A model generated the notes under the pieces. It was given only the letters and a program-made list of their open reading frames with translations, was not told the DNA's origin and made no database searches. Positions 12,601 to 20,800 of a stretch of 64,000 bases of DNA are shown here, one piece after another. The stretch is from Haliclona indistincta (taxonomy: Eukaryota; Porifera; Demospongiae; Haplosclerida; Chalinidae), in contig OZ024783.1 in the NCBI GenBank assembly GCA_964017065.1, forward strand, positions 5,029,399-5,093,398, written 5' to 3'. Position 1 is the stretch's first letter. The number at the start of each line of letters is the position of its first letter. The translations under genes were made by a program, and so were the position numbers.

Positions 12601-15065
12601 TCTCCACCCACAGTGATATGGTTAGTGCCTTTAATACGCTCACGCAGAGTGCTACAAATAATATTATGAATTATGATACATCCCGATATACTTGACATTA
12701 GCCTAGTACCTCAGCGCCAAATAGAGCGCCTAGTATCAAATGTATACGCATGCACGAAATTTTCTCGACATTCCAAGAATAATGGATATTTTCCGTTCAC
12801 GTTTGTGACATGTGCTCTGACCTCGTACTTCAGTTTTGCCGACGAAAAAATTCAAATACTAAAGAACGACAAGACATAATTGGCAGCAAACTTGGACATA
12901 CAATCCTGTAGCTACGAGTATCCACGGTTGGTTAGATGCCGTACTGGCACATTGCGTTAAGCATGCTATAGCTGTCCCCGCCCATTTTATTCGCGCATGC
13001 GAGTGCATTTGATACTAGGCGTTAATTTAACGATTAGGTACTAGGCTAACTTGACATTTGAAGTGGGTTGTTGGCTTTGAATTAAAATCATGGCGCCAAG
13101 AGTCAAGACAGCTCGGCAAATGATAGCACACAACACACAATGTTTATACTTAGAAAGACTGCAGTTATTAGTGCACAAGCTACTAGATGAATGTATGCTC
13201 TGAATTAGTGTTCAAAGATGGCTTTAGATATCATAACTAAAAGACAGTCAAGACCAATGATCTCACTAACTTATAATCAGTATAATGTGTTAACTGTCTG
13301 TGATCCCTTGATTCTCTCCCCTGGATCTGTCACTGCCCAGTGAAGTTAATAGAAAGACATAACTATGGTCATATCACTCAACAGAATCTTTCTCGACATT
13401 GTAGAAGAAAACACGTAGATATCGCAGAACCATACAATTTGGTGGCAATGTACTTAGACAGCTATGAAAATAATTCAAATGCTTTTTTGACAGCGCACAT
13501 AAAACTACAAAAGGAGGGCAAATTTCTGATTACTAACAAGGGCTTATCGAGCCGCGAAGTGGCGAGAAGGAATGCAACTAATGTAGACAGCATAGTGTTA
13601 CTACAAGTAGCAATTAATAACCTAATGTTTCCGGGTGGTCACATGCGCAAGCGGGGACGAGAGTCACCAGACCTTACACCATAGACAGGTCTGGCCCACG
13701 AGACGAGTGGCTAACAGTGAGATAGTGCAAACCACAGACCTAGCACCATCATTAAAAAATAATGGAAAAAAGCAGAGCTAGGAGAACTCGAACCAATAAA
13801 ACCATCATTTCAAAACTGACTTCCTTCATCACTCAACCACCACTACCACTCCAAATATTCCCTTTTCGTCTTAACTAGAGTTCTAATAAACACATACCCG
13901 TGCGCTGAGCTAGGAGCTAAACACGACTACTCCTGCATTACTGCAACACGCACGTTATGGCTCTGACGTACGGTACATGTGAGACCAGAGACTGAGTGAG
14001 GACGTGACACACCCACAATACCGTAAGTGCTTTTACAAGAACACGTAGCTTTAGATAGCCATGGATTAGCCGCTCGAGCAAGGCTTGCCAGCACAGAAAA
14101 CGTCTTCATAGGACTATAAATTCAGTGAAGAAGCTGTAGAGAGTGTTTTCGTGGAGAATTTCGAGCGGTGAGACGTAAACAAGTGTGTTTTTTTGATGAC
14201 ACACACATACATATATACCGACGGACACAAACGCATAACCCTGGCGCATGCTGCGCACGGGTAATTATTATGGAGAATGTACAAGCATAATACAACCCCT
14301 TTGGGGTGGTATTCACCCAGTGGGATAGTACCGGTTTGCCTACTCCCAGTTTGCCTACTAAAGGCTAAGCTGTGTTGTTTTGCCTACTGGGTGGGCACCA
14401 CCCCGAAGGGGTGGTATAATGCCCACGCATTTGGCGGCTCCATAAATAATACGAAATAAAGGATGAGTTCAGTGTGGCAGTGGTGGTCAAGTGGTGAAGA
14501 AAGTGGAATGAGAAATGCAGCTTGTAGTGGTTCGAATCTTGCTTTTTTATGCCCAGTTTTGCGCTGTTAGGCTGAGTGGTGCTGTTAGGTCCATGGTTTG
14601 CGCTGTTAGGCAAAGGTTTTGGGTTTAGGGTTTAATTCTTATTTGCAATTGCTGTCCAGTAGGCAAACTAGGTCAATAATAGGCAAAACAAGAGTAGACG
14701 AACAGGTACCAAATCCGCCCAGTAGGCTTAACCAATAATATTAACATAATTATCACATCCCCCATATAGGCCTTTAGTAGGCGAAATGGGAGTAGGCAAA
14801 CCTGCACTATCTCAAACATGTACACTGGCAAGTTAAGAGTGAAAATAACGTACGAGTAGCTATAGGATACACGGACACTTTTCCATTATCAAATCCAATA
14901 GCAATATGTTTGTTCACGGGGTCATTGACAAGACAAGTTGGCTTGCCAGAATAGAATAGACATAGTGCCTGCAAGACAATAAGAACGTCACATGCTAATC
15001 AAGCTTAAGATGTCGGCGTATTCGCCTTCACTAACCGAATTGAGCAAACGAGCATCAGGTTCCAT
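694..15065 (-). CDS. Lgl/tomosyn-family WD40 protein, gene A (3' part outside window)
   Basis: First (5'-most) part of a double beta-propeller protein of the Lgl/tomosyn/Sro7 family, which in other animals binds syntaxin-type SNAREs and acts in polarity or exocytosis. I traced 18 exons with consistent phase: 15065-15036, 14968-14850, 12323-12230, 12169-12075, 10093-9956, 8169-8115, 8060-7968, 5825-5678, 5628-5413, 4704-4614, 4402-4309, 4259-4219, 4166-4126, 3227-3112, 3014-2979, 2913-2833, 1939-1731, 785-694. They encode about 596 residues, starting MEPDARLLN. Family marks are KPTCLVND (blade 1), WSPTSKCFYVGTKVGSV, a WLIFCGG...SRIIDF block, HLDGSLRLW, and VLQHFSCHYQ followed by LSVGTDKGLIVLD. 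The intron after exon 3 starts with GC (GGAAAG/GCATGT). Introns hold several transposons, which inflate the gene to over 14 kb. The C-terminal exons lie beyond position 1. Confidence 0.8.
1078..1290. repeat. Dispersed repeat, copy 1
   Basis: About 200 bp closely similar to 14,080-14,280. Shared tracts include the GGACTATAAATTCAGTGAAG block, GAGCGGTGAGACGTAAACAAG, a short AT or AC dinucleotide run, and a GC-rich short palindrome near the end. I see no terminal inverted repeat or coding sequence. It lies in an intron of gene A. Confidence 0.6.
2363..2712. mobile_element. MULE-like MITE, copy 1, with 9-bp target duplication
   Basis: A 350-bp element with termini TAGCCTAGTACCT... and ...AGGTACTAGGCTA and longer subterminal similarity (CGCCTAGT, ATTTGATACTAGGCG). 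It is flanked by a perfect 9-bp direct repeat TCTGATTGG (2354-2362 and 2713-2721). A second copy at 12,699 has the same length and its own 9-bp duplication. No coding capacity. The 9-bp duplication is the usual size for Mutator-like elements; the superfamily assignment is inference from that. Confidence 0.75.
3474..4075. mobile_element. Pogo-like element, truncated
   Basis: It begins after TA with CAGTGGGACCTCTCTATAACGGACA, a typical pogo/Tigger-type terminus. Its interior from about 3,790 to 4,060 is homologous to the interior of the complete element at 22,570-23,771 (the blocks around AAAGTTGACC, AAAACATTAAT and CGGCCAT). I cannot place the right end. It sits in the gene A intron between the exons at 4166-4126 and 3227-3112. 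Confidence 0.55.
6884..6949. repeat. Short inverted repeat
   Basis: Arms of about 18 bp (GATTTCACAGTATGATAT and its near reverse complement at 6932-6949) are separated by about 30 bp. It looks like a remnant of a small foldback or MITE inside a gene A intron. Confidence 0.5.
6999..7085. mobile_element. Pogo-type terminal fragment
   Basis: TA-flanked start CAGTGCAACCTCAATTATCC followed by an imperfect inverted return (GGATAAGTGAATTGTTTGGATA). A solo or truncated pogo-like terminus; no coding sequence. Confidence 0.4.
7484..7590. mobile_element. Pogo-type terminal fragment
   Basis: Begins after TA with CAGTGGAACCCCCCGCTTAT, then CCGGACATC and GCGGACACC. This is a typical pogo/Tigger left end without an identifiable partner end. 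Confidence 0.4.
8862..9708. mobile_element. TIR element with CCCGGGTT-rich ends, carrying a nested MITE
   Basis: The left end reads GCACTGACAACCCGGGTC...AGGTTGAA. The right end, reverse complemented, reads GCACTGGCGCGCGAACCCGG...AGGTTGAA. The ends contain clustered AACCCGGGTT-like sub-repeats. A second, shorter member of the family lies at about 25,552-25,935. The element is split by a TA-flanked insertion at 9021-9488. No coding capacity seen. Confidence 0.6.
9021..9488. mobile_element. MITE nested in the element at 8,862-9,708
   Basis: Termini CCGTATTTCCTCGAATAGGAG and CTTCTATTCCAGGAAATACGG are inverted repeats flanked by TA (9019-9020 and 9489-9490). Subterminal GCCGGTCCTGTTT tracts recur near both ends. 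A decayed relative is recognisable at about 32,690-32,875. Confidence 0.65.
10749..11786. mobile_element. PiggyBac-like foldback element with ~345-bp arms
   Basis: TTAA at both ends (10749-10752 and 11783-11786) is followed inward by GGGGACGGTTACC inverted repeats, as in piggyBac-type elements. The left arm (10753-11099) is reverse-complemented almost base for base by 11128-11782 once the hAT-like insertion at 11374-11675 and its extra target copy are removed. The central loop is only about 28 nt. Nearly identical open frames in the two arms are an artefact of the palindrome. It lies in the gene A intron between exons at 12169-12075 and 10093-9956. Confidence 0.8.
11374..11675. mobile_element. 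hAT-like MITE with 8-bp target duplication
   Basis: A 302-bp element with terminal inverted repeats CAGTGGCGTATCTAGG / CCTAGATACGCCACTG. It is flanked by a perfect 8-bp duplication GGTGCATT (11366-11373 and 11676-11683), the size typical of hAT elements. It is inserted in the right arm of the piggyBac-like foldback. An internal GCGCGC-AAA-GCGCGC mini-palindrome lies near the left end. Confidence 0.85.
12699..13048. mobile_element. MULE-like MITE, copy 2, with 9-bp target duplication
   Basis: 350 bp, the same family as 2363-2712, with termini TAGCCTAGTACCT / AGGTACTAGGCTA. It is flanked by a perfect 9-bp duplication ACTTGACAT (12690-12698 and 13049-13057). The interior is closely similar to copy 1 throughout, indicating fairly recent amplification. 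Confidence 0.8.
13340..13684 (+). CDS. Unrecognised 114-aa open frame, possibly transposon-derived
   Basis: I do not recognise this protein. It has a short His/Arg cluster (LSRHCRRKH) near residue 20 and a basic C-terminus ending RKRGRESPDLTP. A similar tail (ARKRQRAVESPD) is encoded in the repeat element at about 34,500, so this may be a fragment of the same transposon-associated protein. It lies in a long gene A intron among mobile elements. No splice or promoter support. Confidence 0.2.
   Translation: MKLIERHNYGHITQQNLSRHCRRKHVDIAEPYNLVAMYLDSYENNSNAFLTAHIKLQKEGKFLITNKGLSSREVARRNATNVDSIVLLQVAINNLMFPGGHMRKRGRESPDLTP
14080..14280. repeat. Dispersed repeat, copy 2
   Basis: Closely similar to 1,078-1,290 in the same orientation (shared GGACTATAAATTCAGTGAAG and GAGCGGTGAGACGTAAACAAG). 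Immediately upstream, 13,870-13,960 is similar to 40,605-40,680 (shared CTAGAGTTCTAATRAACACA), a further repeat fragment. Confidence 0.55.
14323..14715. mobile_element. TIR element with internal tRNA-like Pol III promoter boxes, copy 1
   Basis: Left end GGATAGTACCGGTTTGCC, right end (reverse complement) GATTTGGTACCTGTTCG. It is flanked by an imperfect 9-bp duplication CACCCAGTG / CGCCCAGTA. Repeated GTAGGCAAA-type motifs fill the ends. The interior contains a box A-like TGGTCAAGTGG and a box B-like GGTTCGAATCT, spaced about as in a tRNA, plus a short TTTAGGGTTTA tract. Related to 42,740-43,393. Confidence 0.65.
15036..15065 (-). other. First coding exon of gene A (start codon)
   Basis: ATG at 15065-15063 opens a 10-codon exon followed by a GTTAGT donor. 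The paralogues also open with very short first exons that end at an equivalent RLLEP-like stretch, which supports this start. Confidence 0.7.
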
Positions 15066-15270
15066 CGCTGTTATGTTGTGTACCGAGATAAAATGCACAT
15101 GGGAATTTCCCTGGGAACATCCCTCTGTAATTGGGGCGAGCCTGAGCGAGCCCACATTGATGGTGATGTGCGTTCCACGTCGCGGGGAATGTTTATTGGG
15201 CGAGCCTGAGCGAGCCCCATACTGCTCGAAAGCATGCGTACGTCATTCCGTAAATGCCCCCGTGTTGTAA

Positions 15271-15958
15271 TTCACCGGATGGTTAGAGCGACGTGATGCA
15301 GAGACTGAAGAATTACAGAGAGCGGTTAGGCTACAGCAAATGAGAGAGAAGGAGCATGAGCGTCGTGGTGAAGAGACCAAAGAACAGAGAGAGGCTAAGA
15401 TACTGCATATGAGAGAGAAGGAGCATGAGCGTCGTGGTGAAGAGACCAAAGAACAGAGAGAAAACAGTGCAGCAAACAGGCGCGTGTCCAGGAATGAGGA
15501 AAGATAGGTGCGCGCGCGAAGCGCGCGCGCAAATTCTAATTAATATTCATTTATTCGTTAAATTACGTCATTTTCGTCACTATTATCGTGGCGCACTGGA
15601 TTTGTTCATCGCTGAACTAATGGAAAAACAGCCTAAACTACCTTAGAATGGGATTTTGGCAGCTGCTAAGCTTTTTGCAATAACAGTTATGATAAATTGA
15701 TAGCCACAGTGTACTTTGATGCAATGAATAATTTAAAACTTCAATGCTGAGGGGGGTGCTAGAGCACCCGGAGCCCTATCGTGGACACGCGCCTGGCAAA
15801 TGAGAGAGATGCAGCATGAACGACGTGGTGCAGAGACTGAGGAACAGAGAGAGGACAGGCTGCTGAGTGCAGCAAATGAGACTTCACTCGACTGCGGCAC
15901 AATCAGTGCATCACGCCTTCCCAAATGCACCTCCTCGGCTAAATGCCTACTTATGTAG
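15271..15958 (+). pseudogene. STPR-like 23-residue repeat coding relic, interrupted by a MITE
   Basis: The plus strand reads ERRDAETEELQRAVRLQQ, then two near-identical 23-codon units beginning MREKEHERRGEETKEQRE, a MITE (15,477-15,795), and one more unit (MREMQHERRGAETEEQRE) running to a TAG at about 15,958. Such Arg/Glu-rich 23-residue units resemble the STPR domain (a DNA-binding repeat). In sponges similar repeats occur in transposon-linked genes; that association is from memory and uncertain. There is a stop just upstream (TAA, 15268-15270) and no start, so this is a fragment. Confidence 0.5.
15477..15795. mobile_element. MITE inside the STPR-like relic
   Basis: Termini CAGGCGCGTGTCCA / TGGACACGCGCCTG (14-bp TIR). 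Direct repeat GCAAA lies on both sides (15472-15476 and 15796-15800), so removing it restores an uninterrupted repeat frame. It resembles the hAT-like MITE at 11,374 in layout (GCGCGC mini-palindrome near the left, GGTGCTAGAGCACCC near the right), although the duplication seen here is 5 bp. Confidence 0.7.
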
Positions 15959-16149
15959 AAAAATGGATTGTTCTTGAATTGTGCAGGACATAAATCAGCT
16001 CAGGCTCGCCCCCAGTATTTTATAAATGTACTAGTAATTAATTTTACCGCATGAATAATAATTATTACGTACCACCCACAGTTGCTGAGTTGCAAAAATC
16101 CCCTTACGGGTATTATCTTTGTGCACATGTATACACTTTTTAATACTGT

Positions 16150-16512
16150 CTTAAATATATAATGGAAGTTTCAGAGCATTTAATCACAGCATGCTTGCCA
16201 TTGCTTGAGAAAAGATCTTGTTCACTGCAAGTACACTGGATGACAGTGACCAGGCAAGTTTTTGGAAATAGCATGTTTGAAATCAGTCAAACATAAGCCA
16301 ACCAGCATTTGTCCATCTTTTTCACATGCACAATGAATGGTTTGCCTAAAAGGTTTTCATACATCAAATGCATCATTGCATACCCGCATGTGACTCAGTA
16401 ACAGCGCATTACCTTGCCATTTACTTTTTCATGACAAAATGACATGAGCTTGACAGGTTTAGGAGATCATAAGAAAGCACTTTCACTTGTCCACTACCAC
16501 TCATACCTTGTA
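16150..16512 (-). pseudogene. Lgl-family gene fragment (exon 3 joined to last exons)
   Basis: The sequence at 16,418-16,510 matches exon 3 of genes B and C (GGACAAGTGAAAGTGCT...GTCAAGCTCATG) but lacks one base relative to gene C, shifting the frame. It is followed directly by homologues of the penultimate exon (16,240-16,345) and last exon (16,160-16,235) with the intervening ~20 exons absent. A broken copy, not a functional gene. Confidence 0.75.
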
Positions 16513-16545
16513 GCTAGATGACCAAGTATATGCGCTTGTTTCTAT

Positions 16546-16810
16546 TAGGGAGGCACGGTAGTGCCTCCCTATGTAGGGTTGAACGGGAAAACAAGATGGC
16601 GGCTACATACAATGTATTAGCGTTCAAACGCTGATATTTCGCCTGGTGATGAATTGTATACGTCAAAAGACTCCTAAATCTGCTCTCTAGCGTTGCCCCA
16701 TCTTACAGTAGCAAGGAGATCGCTCGAAATTGTTACTAAAGTGACGAACCTGGAAACGGTGAAAATCGAGTTTCGTTTTCTTCTTTCTTCTTCTTCTTCT
16801 TCAGCGCGCC
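16546..16810 (+). repeat. Private-hairpin repeat family, copy 1
   Basis: An 11-bp perfect hairpin (TAGGGAGGCAC / GTGCCTCCCTA, loop GGTA, 16546-16571) abuts a family-conserved block (16572-16606) containing TGTAGGGTTG and AAGATGGCGGCTAC. About 180 bp further on is a polypyrimidine run of CTT units (about 16,780-16,803). Copies at 43,460-43,974 and 62,780-63,029 share the block and the polypyrimidine end but have hairpins of different sequence. Confidence 0.6.
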
Positions 16811-17371
16811 TAGCGCCTTTATGCGAGCAGTGCCGAGATCAAAACACCCACGAACAGTCGTGAAATTCTCCTGGCAGGTGCCTTTTGAACTTTGTTTTTA
16901 GCGAAACGGCGATAAAAATTCTGCGTTTTCTCGATCGTGATCCATTGTCAGCTAAGTGGTAGACGCCATTATTGTGATTGCGCAATACGCACGTGACCAA
17001 GCTGTGGTTAGCGCACGTGACCAAGCATTGGCTTGTATGGATCACGGAGAACACATATTTGTCTGGAGACTTCGAAGAACGGTAAGCTTGTATAGGATCA
17101 CAATTCTGTGCTTGCCAGATAATTATAACCGTCGTACAGGTCAACAAACAAGTGTGGGCGGGGCTCGTATCCACTGCATATGCATACTAGCGTAGGCGAG
17201 CTGATATGTACAGCATAACAATTATTTTTAGCTACAAGTTTAAAATTCTTGATAATAAAGAAAAGCCATCAACAACAGAAAAAAAACTAAACCATTGGTG
17301 GAAACAAAGACGGCTCAGTACGTGGATGATATTGAACTGCACTTCACTGAAAAAGAAAAAAGGACACAAAC

Positions 17372-17744
17372 AAGAAATTAAAAAGATTTCTATCGAAATC
17401 AAAAGGATGTAGGGTTGTGAAATCTACCACTGGTCTACAATGAAATCTAACAAGGAACAAGCATGGAATGGTAACACGATTGACTTGCTAACAGACCATA
17501 GATCCCTACATCAGTGGCTGTACATAAGATGTCACAAGCGGAATGCAAGTCAGGTGACAACAGCAACTAGCTGAACTAGCTATAGCCAACCACAGCAGCC
17601 ACTGATGTAGGGATCTATGGTCTGTTAGCAAGTCAATCGTGTTACCATTCCATGCTTGTTCCTTGTTAGATTTCATTGTAGACCAGTGGTAGATTTCACA
17701 ACCCTACATCCTTTTGATTTCGATAGAAATCTTTTTAATTTCTT
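17372..17744. mobile_element. Foldback element, 149-bp arms
   Basis: Left arm 17372-17520 and right arm 17596-17744 are essentially perfect reverse complements separated by a 75-bp loop. No coding sequence. The right flank continues into sequence also present near 37,200-37,330 beside gene C, so the foldback inserted into the duplicated gene-flank. Confidence 0.85.
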
Positions 17745-17873
17745 TCACTATTGCATCAGCATTACGTATGTAAAAATCCCTTACTGTGTCTATGAATAAT
17801 CACCACAGATGTGTTATTCTTGGCACAAACAATAACGAGGTGTATATATAATACAATGTACAGTTGTAGTGTA

Positions 17874-20800
17874 TCAAAAACTGTCCATGATGTAGTAGAA
17901 TTGATCAGAGCATTTCATTATAGCATGCTTGCCATTGCTTGAGAAAAGATCTTGTTCACTAAAAATAATAATGAATAATATTAATAATTAAGACACATGA
18001 ACAACAGCTAAACAGCTAGCTTACACTGGGTGACAACCAGCAGGCAAGTTCTTGGAAATAGTGTATTTGAAATCTGTCAAACAGATGCCAGCCAACTTGT
18101 GTCCATCTTTTGTCACCGTGACATACACAATGAATGGTTTGCCTGAAAATTATGATAATAATATTATTATACGATAATTATTATGACTAGTAAACTAATT
18201 TTTCTACCTCCGGATTGTACAAGACCACTCCAAATAATACCTCCTGCCTTAAATTCTTTACTAGTAAATTCTGTTGCTGCTAGTCCAGGGATTTGATAGG
18301 TCTACAACAAATTGCATAGTAGTGATAATGATTATTAAGATTCAACAAACCTTTAAAAGCTTCTCTGTAATCACTGCAACATGTGCTGTAGCATATATTA
18401 TCACCTCTTCTCCTTCTTTATAGGAATAAAGTAAATAATTCAGCAATCCAAAAATGACTCACCAACTTTAAATTCTGTTTCAGGAATTTCCCTTAAAATT
18501 TTTAAATCCTTTTTCTGATAATAATGTATTTCTCTAAGAGCTGAGTTTTTGTAAACTTTGCCTAGTTCTTTTAAACATAACTATTATAATAATTATTAAC
18601 AGTAAGAATGTCAATAAAGTACCAGTTGCTTCCAGTTCAAGCACTTGACCTTTTTTTCTTGTGATTTTCAAAGATCCCATAGTTCCATTCTCACCTCTTG
18701 TCCCTACCAGCAGTGTGAGCTGAGCCTCTTCTACATAATTATTATGTTAAATGTACAACCATAGTACACTCTCCTCTATAGAGCTAGGACTAGTTACTAA
18801 CCATATTCCTTCCAACTGACCTTCAGCGCCTCCAAACACACAACGTCACAGCTCTTTTGGCTAAAATATTAATAACAACACTTGTTGACAAAGAATTCTA
18901 GCTACTAAGTAAAACTACATCCGAATAATTATAAAATAGCCCTGTTTACATGCACTAACCAGGATACAATCTGGACTAGCATGCGTGTAAACGAGCATTC
19001 AATAGCGACAGAAATAAAATGAATTCAGTACCTGCAGCCTGGTAGATCATCATTCACTCCACGAGAAAGCTCTACAAAGTAATCACAGATATACTGGCAG
19101 TTGCTCTTTAACAAAATTCTCTCAACTCACTCAGTAGTTTATTCTCACTCCTTATGACCTGCACCAGCATGTTGGTCTTTACGTCTACCACCACTAGGCA
19201 ATATTTGGTACCAACAGCTAACCTATTATGAAGTGTAGCAACAAGTAATAAGACACATTCAAATGAAAAATCAATCGTAATGTTATAAACATGCATTGTT
19301 CATACATTTCCATCTGTCCATTGTAGACAGCACAGTTCACAGTCACTGGTTCTAGTGGTTGGTCAGGTCCACTCTGATAGTGACAACTGAAATGCTGCAA
19401 CAACTGAACCATATTATTATGTCGCTCTTTACGTGGACGAAAGTGAGGAGGAGGAGTCTTTAAGGTTCCGGGAGGATTTGATAAACCATGACAGCCTTCT
19501 CTCAAATAAACTTCTTGAGAATGTGGCTATATCAACCAAAAAAATAATTCAAATTAATGTGAATGATCTCACTTCAATATCTTTTTCAATTTTCCACAAT
19601 CTAAACAAAAGAACTCGTTCAGACTCCTTTATAACCAGCAAGTACTGACCGTCAATCACCTGTATAGAAAAGTTAATGCAATTGAATCATAATGTTGATT
19701 TGAACACTACCTTCACATGTGACACTGCAGACAATTTCTGTGTAAGATAATTAGTGCCAATTTTTCAAATTGGTTTGGTCTACCTTCTCTTGGTTTTCAA
19801 AATATACTTCAGTGTTAAAAACCATTCTTATCAATTTAAAGGAGAGTGATCCATCAATGCAGTAACAGAGCCACAGACGAATAGATCCATCACTATGACT
19901 ATTATTATACATGATGACAGAAGTTCAGTAGTGCATCAAGTTTACTCACCCAGTCACTACTAGTTCAGGTGTCGCTTCACTTTGTTCCTGAGTATGAGTT
20001 GAGTATGATAATAATATAATGCAAAGAAAATAAAACGCAATCAACAGAATGGTCAGATTAGCAATGAAGAAATTTGCAACTGGCCCACAATGTAAAAAGG
20101 TAACATGGAATGGTAGACTAACGAAGTTTTAGCTTGATATAAAACAATGATGAATACTAAGTCTTACCTCAGAAAAATTTGATGCTATGAATTCTTTTGA
20201 ACACTCTCCAAAAAAATGAATGCAAGTAACAGGTTGAGTGATGTAAGGATAGCCAAAAACAAGTGGATCATAACGATGGTACCTACAATAATATTGAGAC
20301 ATTATCTATAATCGTAATGGTACATGTAGTCATTGTTCGAATAGAGCTGTTGTACACATGCTTACAATTTGTAATGGAAATTTGTAGTGTAAATTTGCCC
20401 TTGTAATCAGATAGTCCTAAGGCTAAATTTGTGACAGAACTGTTTATGCTTTCACAAGACCATCAGTATTAGGCTTAGGGAAAAAGAAACACTAAGTACA
20501 AGGGCGGTTTACCTTAGACAGCCTCGCTAAAGGCATCTTTGAGCTCATGCAGAAAATCCTATAGCTAGGTAGCTGAATTTTAGCAAAAAGTCTTTACAAA
20601 ATTGATTTATGATCAAAAGCAAACAATGTCAGTGTCTTGGACTTCTTGCAATTGCTTATGACCCATGAAAAAACACGATCGAGATAGACACTAAAATTGT
20701 AAGTTTTACCTCCTTTACCTGAACTGCTTTAGCTTTTGTGTTGTTTATTGTTTGTTTTTGTGTGCTTTAGTTAGTTCTTTTTGTATAGCTTAGTAGTCTT

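Larger units (their letters stand above)
15131..16050. mobile_element. Repeat element with CGAGCCTGAGCGAGCCC end, copy 1 (carries STPR-like coding relic)
   Basis: The left end is TTGGGGCGAGCCTGAGCGAG, itself an imperfect palindrome. The right end contains AGCTCAGGCTCGCCCCCAG followed by a conserved tail ending ACTAGTAATTA. The same ends occur at 34,223-34,835 and, reversed, at 35,933-36,436. The interior encodes a repetitive Arg/Glu-rich segment (15,271-15,958) and is interrupted by a MITE at 15,477-15,795. Confidence 0.6.
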
